DNA of 64,000 bases, from assembly GCA_036873755.1 (NCBI GenBank), contig JAVTVY010045425.1, forward strand, positions 124,001-188,000, in the 5' to 3' direction. The translations under genes were made by a program, and so were the position numbers. Each line of letters starts with the position of its first letter. Positions within the stretch are counted from its first letter, which is position 1. The notes under the pieces are model-generated. The model ran no database searches and was not told the DNA's origin. It saw nothing but the letters and a program-made list of their open reading frames with translations. Positions 22,515-33,051 of the stretch are shown in pieces. Source of the stretch: Hanleya hanleyi. Taxonomy: Eukaryota > Mollusca > Polyplacophora > Lepidopleurida > Hanleyidae.

Positions 22515-23928
22515 TGGTTTTTTTACGGCCAAATTTGGCCTAGGGGTATTGTCGTCATCATGTACGGCTGTCCGTACGTACGTCCGTACGTCCGTACGTC
22601 CGTCCGTCCGTTACCGCGATATCTACAGAACCGTTTCATGCATGGCAACCAAACTTGGTACATCTATTTATCTTCACGTAAATCAGAAGCCTATCGAAAA
22701 TGAGTCATCTCGGAAATAATTTGCAGAGTTATGCCCCTTTTTACAAATAAAAATCCATTTATGATTTGTTATTGTGATAATTTCAGAACCGTTCCATATA
22801 CAACATCCTAACGTGATACAGTTGTTTCTCTTGACCTGAACTAGGTGCCTATCAAAAATGAGTCGTGTCGGAAAGTATTTTGCAGAGTTATGCCCCTTGT
22901 CTAATAAAATCCGTTACCGCGATATCTACAGAACCGTTTCATGCATGGCAACCAAACTTGTTACATCTATTTATCTTCACGTAAATCAGAAGCCTATCGA
23001 AAATGGGTCATCTCGGACAATATTTTGCAGAGTTATGCCCCTTTTTACAAATAAAAATCCATTTATGATTTGTTATTGTGATAATTTCAGAACCGTTCCA
23101 TATACAACATCCTAACGTGATGTAGTTGTTTCTCTTGACCTGAACTAGATGCCTATCGAAAATGCGTCGTGTCAGAAAGTATTTTGCAGAGTTATGCCCC
23201 TTGTCTAATAAAATCCGTTACCGCGATATCTACAGAACCATTTCATGCATGGCAACCAAACTTGGTACATCTATTTATCTTCACGTAAATCAGAAGCCTA
23301 TCGAAAATGAGTCATCTCGGACAATATTTTGCAGAGTTATGCCCCTTTTTACAAATAAAAATCCATTTATGATTTGTTATTGTGATAATTTCAGAACCGT
23401 TCCATATACAACATCCTAACGTGATACAGTTGTTTCTCTTGACCTGAACTAGATGCCTATCGAAAATGAGTCGTGTCAGAAAGTATTTTGCAGAGTTATG
23501 CCCCTTGTCTAACAAAATCCACTAATTCCTATGTTAAGTTTGTATATTATTTCTATTATCATGTTAGTATACTATCACATTTATTTATTGATTGGATGAC
23601 TGATTTATTCATTTATTCTCTTAGACAATGCAAAGAATGCTTGGAAATCTGTTTTGAAAATGACATACATGTGCCATTTAGTATACATGTACTGTATTTA
23701 TCTAGCCATGTGTACTGTTGTTTTGGTGAGACATCGATACAGCTCTTTCAATTTATTCAAGAAACAAATTAATTTAAGGGGAGGAAAACTTTTTTTTTTT
23801 CAAGGAAAGTACACTTACAATACCATGGGTAAATATTTCTTCCCACAAGCCAATCAATTGGTAGAGACACCCTTATTATAATAGCTGGGGTTCAGAGCCG
23901 AGGGGTTTGGATAGCGCAGCTTCATGTT
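22515..23928 (+). repeat. Family C-prime element, dimeric 303-bp units
   Basis: The head CGGCCAAATTTGGCC (22526-22540) is followed by 'gtcgtcatcatgtacg' and a CCGTACGT tract. Units start with 'gttaccgcgatatctacaga' at 22610, 22912 and 23217, so the period is 302-305 bp. Each consists of two sub-units with related cores ('cagaaccgtttcatgcatgg' and 'cagaaccgttccatatacaa'). The tail at 23897-23927 reads GAGCCGAGGGGTTT, then 'ggatagcgcagcttcatg', like the C tail. Confidence 0.8.
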
Positions 23929-24499
23929 ATTTACTCTTGCCAAAAGGCAATTTCCAGAAAGAAAACTTGAAAGGAAAAAAAAAAACAGTTGAGAATAATA
24001 TCTTGCACATCCTCATGCCTGCATAATATTATAATTTACAAGACCATTTTCTCTTGGGATTATAGTGTTGTATCACAGTAGGTGTAAGTTGCAATATGGC
24101 TTCTTTGACTTGTCAAATTCAAGACAAAACTCGAAGAACGTTTTTTTACTTTCATTATCAATATGCAACCAGGAATGAGGATCTATTTTTGTCTCCATGA
24201 GCCTTGAAAGCTATAGGCTTTCATTGAGGCACTGGTCGATTTGTACATCACTCCCACTCAATTCAACATATGATTTTGAATGGTTGTTGTTGTTATCAAC
24301 TTCATCTGGCGTGGAAATTTCATCTGGTGTTTGGCATGTTTGATTATCATCAATATTCTGTGAGGAATGGGTTTCCTCAGCCCAGGGGCATTTTAAAGCC
24401 CCCTAAAACCCAGAAAACGTTTCTATACTTTGTTGACCAAACATTCATGATGCAAATATAGAAGTGCTGTCAGCCACGCAAGTTCGTGTTGTTACCCTT
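23929..24499. other. Intron, nothing recognised
   Basis: AT-rich intron sequence. A short hairpin GAAAGCTATAGGCTTTC lies at 24207-24223. Nothing else was recognised. Confidence 0.35.
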
Positions 24500-24840
24500 A
24501 CCAAAGACGAATACATTGTATTTGTCTTCCGAATATAATATTGTTTTGTGGTAGTTTTATGGTAGTTTTGTGGTTAGAATGTAATGCGAATACAATGTTC
24601 TGATTTGTTCTCATGTTGGACTTTTGGAACTCATTGTATTCGGAATGTCTTCGAACACCGATTGTATTCCGACTGTGTGTATATGAGCCGAAATATTTAA
24701 ATTAGATTTGTATTCGAAGGTTTTATAACGGTTGAACCACAATGCAGAACCACAATCCAGATCGATAGACAAATTGCATGACTGTATTCGAATATTAATG
24801 GGATGTATTTCGAATACAATGACCGAATACAATACCATGC
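24500..24840. repeat. Cluster of CGAATACAAT motifs in both directions
   Basis: About eight close variants of CGAATACAAT/ATTGTATTCG lie in 340 bp (around 24507, 24586, 24633, 24657, 24706, 24780, 24805 and 24822), in both orientations. Spacing is irregular. It may be the subterminal motif array of a DNA transposon; no element ends are proven. Confidence 0.5.
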
Positions 24841-25202
24841 AACTGATATAGCCTGCAGGGCAAATCATCATCAAGGCATGCATGCACTAAAAATGTTTGA
24901 ACATACAAATGAGAATTTATTTCAGATATGGACTGCCACTGGATTAGTAATATTTTCCTCTCGCATACTCTGCAAAATTGTTTGGGAGAATTAAGTTTGA
25001 AGACCAGTATTTGAAATAAATTACAGTAATAAATCAATGATAATTGTGAGCGGGGTCTTGTGAGCAACCAGTACGGCATCCGATGTACAGGATTTATACA
25101 CAACTTTAACTGGGTTTTAGATAATCCGTACCATTTAGTGATTTGAAGAAATTGTATCTTTGCTGGATGTATAGTTTTTTTCTCTCTCTCTCCCTGCAGT
25201 AA

Positions 25203-25588
25203 CAGACCGTCTCACATTACGATGCGACAGGATTTTCAGCAATATATCAGAGCCATTTCTTCTCAGAGAAGTGAAAATCCCCACAGTATCTATATGTAAT
25301 TTGTGCATTTTTATTCTGAAATTTGAGAGAAAACTGTTCAGAATCAAAGAAAATCTCCAATACCTCGCATGTTATTTTCAAAGCACAGTGACAGTGGGCT
25401 TGCAGGCTCTATGAAAATAACATGTGAGGTATTGGAGATTTGTTTTTATTCTGAATATATTTCTTCAAATTTCAGAATAAAAATGCTAAAATTACATACA
25501 GATACTGTGGGTAATTTCACTTCTCTGAAAAGAACTGGCTCCGATATATTGCCAAAAATCCCGTCCCATCGTAATGTGACTGAGACAG
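25203..25588. repeat. 386-bp foldback element (about 177-bp inverted arms)
   Basis: The left arm 25203-25380 and right arm 25412-25588 are reverse complements at about 85% by eye, with only a 31-nt loop. Matching phrases include 'ctccaatacctcgcatgtta' with its complement at 25413-25440, 'cacagtatct.tatgtaat' and 'cattacgatg.gac'. It has no gene content and is typical of a MITE or foldback element. Confidence 0.85.
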
Positions 25589-26430
25589 AGTGAAAACAGG
25601 AAGCCATTCCAACAACAACAACGACGATGTAGACCGCTAACAAGATCAAGAAGTCTCTTGTATTCTATGAATACATCACTTCTTATGAATTTCGTATAGC
25701 TTCAAGAGTATTTCATGTTTATAAAGATCATGCCAGCCTCAAACATTTCCTATTATCTTGGATGATCAACGAAAATGTTGTTGTAGAAAAAACGGAAACT
25801 GGACCCGCGGTAATGTTCTACGCAAGCAGAAATTTACAAACCCATTTCTTTTCAAATGGGTTCAACAAAAACCCTCAAATTTGGAAGCTTGGCACTTAAA
25901 ACAAATGAGCAAATATCCATACCTGTCAACAGATTTTAAGTTGCAAGGAAAACAATACGTAATCTCATGCAATCAACATTTGCATGGAACTGTCTGCACA
26001 CCAGCTGTGAGTTTGGGTTTGACCGTCTGCTCTTTGAATTTTGGCGCCGTTGTAAGCAAAAGTGCATGAGTGAAATTGTTTCTAGGGAACTAATGCTGTC
26101 ATATCCTGAAGTTATGAGGCGAAGGGAGATCACTCTTGTTAATAGTATTGGTGGAGCAGGAACAAACGTCGTTCACATAGGACCATTTTACACCAGCATC
26201 CACTCAAGACTGGCAAACATGGCTGGCGGCTGGCAGTCAGTGGGAAAGATGAACAAACATTTCAACAATTCTGTCAAGTTCATCACATTGACAGTTTGTT
26301 TTATGGAAGCCAATTTTTTGTGATCGTCGGGAGGACGACCTGAGCCTAGATTTTACTCGTCAGCAGATATTTTTGGTCTAACATTTTGACCCCTGTAAAG
26401 TTATTAACCCTAAAGTTAAATATAATTTAA
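25589..26430. other. Intron, nothing firmly recognised
   Basis: Two overlapping + frames (25758-26069 and 25967-26323, about 100-118 codons) cover this stretch. Neither has a recognisable domain or exon boundaries. I treat them as chance frames. Confidence 0.3.
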
Positions 26431-26441
26431 AAAAAAAAGAT

Positions 26442-26735
26442 GATCACTGGATTCTGGTTAGCCTGAGTGATACAAGACTGATCCCTCTCTCCAATATTAT
26501 TCTTCATTGCATTGGCAATTTTGAGAAGAGTAACCAAAAGCTCCCCTTCAAAATTTAGATTTTGTTCCATTTTTATACTGCATAAAAGGACCTGAAAGTA
26601 TGTAGAAAGAGGCTCAGTGATTTGCCATCTACATGGCCAGAATTGCCCTAGAATGCATCTCAGAGCATCTAGACCCCTGGGGCTTACGGGGCCTAGGCGG
26701 CCCCTGGACCCCGGCCTATTTGTCCTGTGATAGTA
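26442..26735 (+). repeat. Dispersed repeat J, copy 1
   Basis: Matches 59163-59480: 'ctggattctggtt', 'attcttcattgcattg', 'ttttgttccatttttat', 'gacctgaaagtatgtagaaa', 'ccctagaatgcatctcagag' and a GC-rich 'ctggggcttacggggcctag' end. No gene content. Confidence 0.75.
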
Positions 26736-26814
26736 ACTGGGTGAGACGCCCTGTTTCCTGATTCCGGCTAATCCCATGCCATGAAGTAATATATTATTTG
26801 GGACATTAGTTTTG

Positions 26815-27255
26815 ATGCCCATTAATCATACTTAATCAGATTTTCATGGTCATCAATGTTCATTAATCATACTTAATCAGATGTTCATGGCCATCAATGT
26901 CCATTAATCATACTTCATCAGATTTTCATGGCCATCAACGTTTGTACTGTGAAATTCATGGCCATCAGATTATCTTTTTTCATGGTCATTAATTATTTTT
27001 ACTGCATATTCATGGCGATGAATTTTATAAGATAGCAGCCGGTATGCATTAATGGCCATTATACTCCTTTCCATGGCCATTAAACACCGTGTGTTTAAAA
27101 TTAACGGCCATGAAATTTATTATTAATGGCCAATTAAGGACACTGAATTTATCATCCGATTATCAATTGATGGCAGTGCAAAAAATTAATGGTCAAATTG
27201 ATTAAATTTTCGCATTTAATGGCTTTTTAATGGGGCATTCATGGTATTTCATGGT
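26815..27255 (-). repeat. Cluster of TTAATGGCC/CATGGCCAT motifs (right)
   Basis: Three tandem units of about 57 bp ('cattaatcatacttaatcag', then 'ttcatgg.catcaa') open the cluster. Dispersed 'ttaatggcc' and 'catggcca' follow. It is the complementary partner of the cluster at 21420-21930. Confidence 0.6.
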
Positions 27256-27557
27256 GTGTTTGTCCAGTAGTGATATATATCACTCTCAAAGACATTTCCA
27301 TTTCTCAGGAGAGTGAACAATAACTCCCCGGGAGAAGAATTCATAGTGATGCAGGGTGAACTTTATCTCTCTCCTTTATGAAGAGTTAGACCATATATAT
27401 ATCGTTAGGATATATATTCTTAGCAAAAAGTTAGATGGTATATGGACTTTAATACCTTGCTAAAGTCTGTCCATTTTAATTACTGTAGTTAGCTAATTTG
27501 GAGCTTGTCCAAAATCAGTAGTACTTGATTGTACACTCCTTATAATTTTTTATTTTT
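27256..27557. other. Intron, nothing recognised
   Basis: No exon or repeat family recognised. Contains a short TATATATATCG stretch near 27393. Confidence 0.35.
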
Positions 27558-29358
27558 AGCTCATCTGGGCCGAAGGCCCGATGGGCTTATGTCATGGCCT
27601 GACTGTCCGTCGTCCGTCGTCCGTCGTGCGTCGTCCATCGTGCGTCGTGCGTCGTCCGTAAACATCTTCTTCTCTGAAACCGCTTGGCCGATTAAGCTGA
27701 AACTTGGCATGTATGTTCCCCCCAATGAGTACACCAGAATTTGTTCATGCGGTGCCGATACGATTTTAAATATGGCTGCCATGGCGGCCATCTTGAATTT
27801 GCCAGTGAAATCTTGTCATCATTATTTTTCGGTAAGTACTTAATGGATCTTTCTCAAATTTGGTACACAGGTTCCCCTTGGGGTCTAGTTGTGCAAGATA
27901 CCTGTTGTGGTCTGATTCACAAATCCAATATGGCCACCAGGCGGCCATCTTGGATTTCCCCATGAAAAATTGTTATTGCAATTTCTCAGGAACTACTTTG
28001 TGGATCTTCCTCAAATTTGGTACACAGGTTCCCCTTGGGGTCTAGTTGTGCAAGATACCTTTTCTGCTCTGATTCGAACATCCAATATGGCCACCAGGCA
28101 GCCATCTTGGATTTCCCTATGAAACTTCGTTATCGTGATTTATCAGGAAGTACTGCATGGACCTTTCTCAAATTTGATACACAGGTTCCCCTTAGTGTCT
28201 ATTTGTGCAAGATGCTTTTGTGGTCTGATTCAGAAATCCAATATGGCCACCAGGCGGCCATCTTGGATTTCGAGATGAAACATTGTTATCTCGATTTCTC
28301 AGGAAGTACTGCATGGATCTTTCTCAAATTTGGTACAGAGGTTCCCCTTGGGGTCTAGTTGTGCAAGATACAATTTGTGGTCTGATTGAAAAATCCAATA
28401 TGGCCACCAGGCGGCCATCTTGAATTTGCCAGTGAAATCTTGTCATCATTATCTTTCGTTAACTACTGCATGGATCTTTCTCGAATTTGGTACACAGGTT
28501 CCTCTTGGGGGTCTAGTTGTGCAAGATACCTTTTCTGCTCTGATTCGAGCATCCAATATGGCCACCAGGCGGCCATCTTGGATTTCCCTATGAAACTTCG
28601 TTATCATGATTTATCAGGAAGAACCGCATGGATCTTTCTCAAATTTGATATACAGGTTCCCCTTGGGGTCTAGTTGCGCGAGATACAATTTGCGGTCTGA
28701 TTGAAAAATCCAATATGACCACCAGGCGGCCATTTTGGATTTCCAGATGAAACATTATCGCGATTTCTCAGGAACTACTGCATGGATCGTTCTCAAATTT
28801 GGTACAGAGGTTCCCCTTGGGGTCTAGTTGCGCGAGATACAATTTGCGGTCTGATTGAAAAATCCAATATGACCACCAGGCGGCCATCTTGGATTTCCAG
28901 ATGAAACATTATCGCGATTTCTCAGGAACTACTGGATGGATCTTTCTCAAATTTGGTACAGAGGTTGCCCTTGGGGTCTAGCTGTGCAGCATACCATATA
29001 TGGTCTGAATGAAAAATCCAATATGGCCACCGCATCTTGGATTTCCCCATGAAATTTTGTTATCGTAAATTCTTAGGATATTATTGCATGGATGTTGATA
29101 CACAGGTTCCCCTTGTGGTCCAGTTGTGCAAGATACCTTTTTTTGGTTCATTTCGAAAATCCAATATTGCCGCATCTTGAATTTCCCATGAAACTTTATC
29201 ATAAAATCTCAGGAAATAACTGCATGGATCATTTTATAGTGTTCAGGGGGGACAACACAAGTTACAAACTCATCTATTGCAGTTCTTTAGTAAAAATTTC
29301 TCACAGCTACTTTCTCCAGTTACAGACAGATGACCTACAGTGCCGTGGCACTATCTTT
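27558..29358 (+). repeat. Family A element, copy 1
   Basis: The head AGCTCATCTGGGCC-GAA-GGCCCGATGGGCT (27558-27587) forms a hairpin and is followed by a CCGTCGT tract to about 27660. About ten units of about 154 bp carry 'atttctcaggaactactgca', 'ctcaaatttggtacacag', 'gttccccttggggtctagtt' and 'atggccaccaggcggccat'. The tail has a worn copy of CCAGATGAGCT, then a terminal hairpin AGTGCCGTGGCACT and ATCTTT. Confidence 0.85.
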
Positions 29359-29751
29359 TACATCTTCGCAGACAGATGGGGGTATCTCTTGGTTAGGCCA
29401 TACCTCACCAGAGATTACTTTCATTGGAAAAATGTCCTGTTACATCTCATTGCCATCGTAACAACCCAGTCGCACATATTTCGTACTCGACATGTCTCCC
29501 CCTGGTGCATATACCCACAAAATATTGGAATCGTAGGTTAAAAACTGTCCAATGTACTGTCCGGACACGAAGTGGACAGACGGACGAACGACTGCAATCA
29601 CATAATTAAAATTGGTTCTGGTTATTGCTTATACAGCTTACTGACAATCACACATTATATTTTGGTATAATTGCCTTTATTCCATAACCTCCAATTACAA
29701 TCATGAATTTGCAGCTTGACCTCCTGTGAAATCGACTATGTTGCCATTTTG

Positions 29752-29878
29752 TTCAGGAGAGACAACGCAAGTTAGAAAATCATCTATTGCAGTTCTTCAC
29801 TTCAGTAAAAATTTCTCGCAGCCACTTTCTCCAGTTATAGCCAGATGAGCGCTACAGTGCCGTGGCACTATCTTTTAC
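29752..29878 (+). repeat. Family A tail, solitary
   Basis: Matches the last about 125 bp of A1, A2 and A3: 'acaacgcaagttagaaaa', 'cactttctccagtta', 'ccagatgag', AGTGCCGTGGCACT, 'atctttt'. No head or units precede it. Confidence 0.75.
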
Positions 29879-30000
29879 TTTTTTTGCAGCGTGTGGGACA
29901 AACTTAACTTTGCAAAATGACTACCATTACTCTGATAATAAATGTACATGTATATCACGCTGAAACAATGTAATTCTCTTCATATAAAACACCACTTTTT

Positions 30001-32083
30001 AGCTCATCTGGGCCGAAGGCCCGATGGGCTAATGTCATGGCCTGATTGTCTGTCGTCCGTCGTGTGTCGTCCGTAAACATCTTCTTCTCTGAAACCGCTT
30101 AGCCGATTAAGCTGAAACTTGGCATGTATGTTCCCCCCAATGAGTACACCAGAATTTGTTCATGCCGTGTCGATATGATTTTAAATATGGCTGCCATGGC
30201 GGCCATCTTGGATTTCCCCATGAAACATTGTTATCACTATTTCTCAGGAACTGCTACATGGATCTTTCTCAAATTTGGTACACCGGTTCCTCTTGGGGTC
30301 TAGTTGTGCAAGATACCTTTTGTGGTCTGATTCAAAAATCCAATATGGCCACCAGGCAGCGATCTTGGATTTCCCGATGAAACATTGTTATCGCGATTTC
30401 TCAGAAAGTACTGCATGGATCTTTCTCAATTTTGGTACACAGGTTCCCCTTTGGGGTCTAGTTGTGCAGGATACTTTTTGTGGTCTGATCAAAAATCCAA
30501 TATGGCCACCAGGTGGCCATCTTGGATTTCCCGATGAAACATTGTTATCGCCATTTCTCAGGAAGTACTGCATGGATCTTCTCAAATTTGGTACACAGGT
30601 TTCCCTTGGGGTCTAGTTGTGCAAGATGCCGTTTGTGGTCTGATTCAAAAATCCAATATGGCCACTAGGTGGCCATCTTGGATTTCCCGATTAAACATTA
30701 TAGCGATTTCTCAGGAACTACTGCATGGGTCTTTCTCAAATTTGGTACACAGGTTCCCCTTGGGATCTAGTTGTGCAAGATACCTTTTTCTGCTTCGATT
30801 CGAAAATCCAATATGGCCACCAGGCAGCCATCTTGGATTTCCCGATGAAACATTGTTATCGCGATTTCTCAGGAAGTACTGCATGGATCTTTCTCAATTT
30901 TGGTACACAGGTTCCCCTTGGGGTCTAGTTGTGCAGGATACTTTTTGTGGTCTGATCAAAAATCCAATATGGCCACTAGGTGGCCATCTTGGATTTCCCG
31001 ATGAAACATTGTTATCGCGATTTCTCAGGAAGTACTGCATGGATCTTCTCAAATTTGGTACACAGGTTTCCCTTGGGGTCTAGTTGTGCAAGATGCCGTT
31101 TGTGGTCTGATTCAAAAATCCAATATGGCCACTAGGTGGCCATCTTGGATTTCCCGATTAAACATTATAGCGATTTCTCAGGAACTACTGCACACAGGTT
31201 CCCCTTGGGATCTAGTTGTGCAAGATACCTTTTTCTGCTTCGATTCGAAAATCCAATATGGCCACCAGGCGGCCATCTTGGATTTCCTTATGAAACATTG
31301 TTATCGTGATTTCTCGGAAGTACTGCATGGATCTTTCTCAAATTTGGTACACAGGTTCCCCATGCGATCTAGTTGTACAAAATAACTTTTTCGGTCCAAT
31401 CCGAAAATCCGATATGGCCACTAGGTGGCCATCATGGATTTCCCCATGAAACTTTGTTATCGCGATCTCTCAGGAACCACTGCATGGATCTTTCTCAAAT
31501 TTGGGACACAGGTTCCCCTTGGAGTCTAGTTGTGCAATATACCTTTTCTGCTCTGATTCGAAAATCCAATATGGCCTCCAGGTGGCCATCTTGGATTTCT
31601 CTATGAAACTTTGTTATCATGATTTCTGAGAAAGTACTGCATGGATATTTCTCAAATTTGGTACATAGCTTCCCCTTGGGATCTAGTTGTGCAAGATACC
31701 TTTTGTGATTTGAGTAAAAAATCCATTACGGGCACCAGGCGGTCAGCTTGGATTTTCCCATGAAATGTAACAGTTGTTATCGTGAATTCTCAAGAAATTA
31801 CTGCATGGATTTTTGTAAAATTGGGTACACAGGTTTCCCTTGTGGTCCAGTTGTGCAAGATACCTTTTTTTTCCATTTCGAAAATCCAATATGGCCGCAT
31901 CTTGAATTTCCATGAAACTTTGTTATCATGAAATCTCAGGAAATTACTGCAAGGATCATTTAGTGTTCAGGGGAGACAACACAAGTTAGAAACTCATCTA
32001 TTGCAGTTCTTTAGTAAAAATTTCTTACAGCTACTTTCTCCAGTTACAGCCAGATGAGCTACAGTGCCGTGGCACTATCTTTG
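30001..32083 (+). repeat. Family A element, copy 2
   Basis: Complete copy: hairpin head at 30001-30030, CCGTCGTGTGTCG tract, about twelve units of about 154 bp, tail CCAGATGAGCT (32050-32060), then hairpin AGTGCCGTGGCACT (32063-32076) and ATCTTT. Head AGCTCATCTGG and tail CCAGATGAGCT are exact 11-bp inverted repeats placed asymmetrically (the tail has about 23 extra bases). Blocks near 30420-30720 and 30880-31180 are almost identical, suggesting recent internal duplication. Confidence 0.9.
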
Positions 32084-32604
32084 TTGTTTCCTGTACCAGG
32101 ACTCAATCCCATAGGGTGATATCATGATATATTTGTGTTCAAGCAAACAGAGACCATTAACTCCATCTCCTGCCCAGTCAAATTGCTGAATATTGAATCG
32201 CACACACCTAGCAGTATTGACCTTTGTCAAGTCAACATGAATACATGATGACATCGCCCTTTGGGATGGAGCCGAAGTACATGAAACATATATACTCGTG
32301 TTTTATATGGAGATAACTACTAAATTATTCAGGTGTGATATATTATCAATATGGTAGTAATTTCAGTTTGCACACTACAAAAAAAACGCTGCAGAGCTAA
32401 CCTAATGATTTTTGACGATGACTACCCTATTTAGGTCTTTCCATTTCCGATGGAAAGACCTATTTGTTATTCTACGGATTTTTATTATTATTATGCTATC
32501 CAAATTTGTGTCCAACGAAACGTCCTCAAGGCCTCACTGTAGAGCTTAGATATTGGGTACACGGTTAGATATACGTCTGAAGTTATGCATATTATTTGGA
32601 CAAC

Positions 32605-32622
32605 TGACCTTGACCTTGACCT
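32605..32622 (-). promoter_or_regulatory. Three abutting AGGTCA half-sites
   Basis: TGACCTTGACCTTGACCT is three TGACCT units with no spacing. The minus strand therefore carries TCAAGGTCA twice, the extended monomer site used by ERR/NR5A-type nuclear receptors. This is sequence-level resemblance only; its location inside a transposon deep in an intron makes function uncertain. Confidence 0.4.
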
Positions 32623-33038
32623 AATGAGATATAGGCCGGCAAAGTAAAATTTTATTTTGCGAATATTGAGCAAACGGATTGGAAGACGAAGTTGACATTT
32701 GGAAAGCATGTGTTTGAAGTTTTTCTCAACAAAATGAGCGAATAAAATAAGTAGGTCAGACAAGCAGTTTTCGAGTTCTCTCCCCTGGTGCTGTTTTTCG
32801 TGTGGGCTGTGTACAGCCAAAACTAAAGAACAGATCTAAAAGAAAGTTGATGGTTGGTAAGTGTTACATATGGCCATGCTGTAGTTATATTTTTGAATTG
32901 TTACGTAACAAGAAAAAGTAGTTATCTCCCTTTTGATGTTTTTCAAAACCCGGTATTTTATCAGAAAATAAGCTACGGCATTGATACTCCTAATATTAAT
33001 GAACACTTTAATGAGCGAAAAGAATGTGACCTTAAATT

Positions 33039-33051
33039 TGACCTTTGACCT
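33039..33051 (-). promoter_or_regulatory. Perfect DR1 element
   Basis: TGACCTTTGACCT is AGGTCA-A-AGGTCA on the minus strand, the ideal direct repeat with one-base spacer bound by RXR heterodimers and HNF4. A separate TGACCT lies at 33027. Occupancy is unknown. Confidence 0.4.

Noticed and set aside
22558..22620. CCGTACGT and CCGT tracts considered as CRISPR-like or telomere-like repeats
   Set aside because: No spacers or conserved repeat-spacer alternation; they are the pyrimidine tracts of the repeat heads, and the sequence is eukaryotic.
26690..26740. CpG-island-like GC-rich block
   Set aside because: It is the GC-rich end of dispersed repeat J, also found at 59.4 kb, and too short for a promoter island.
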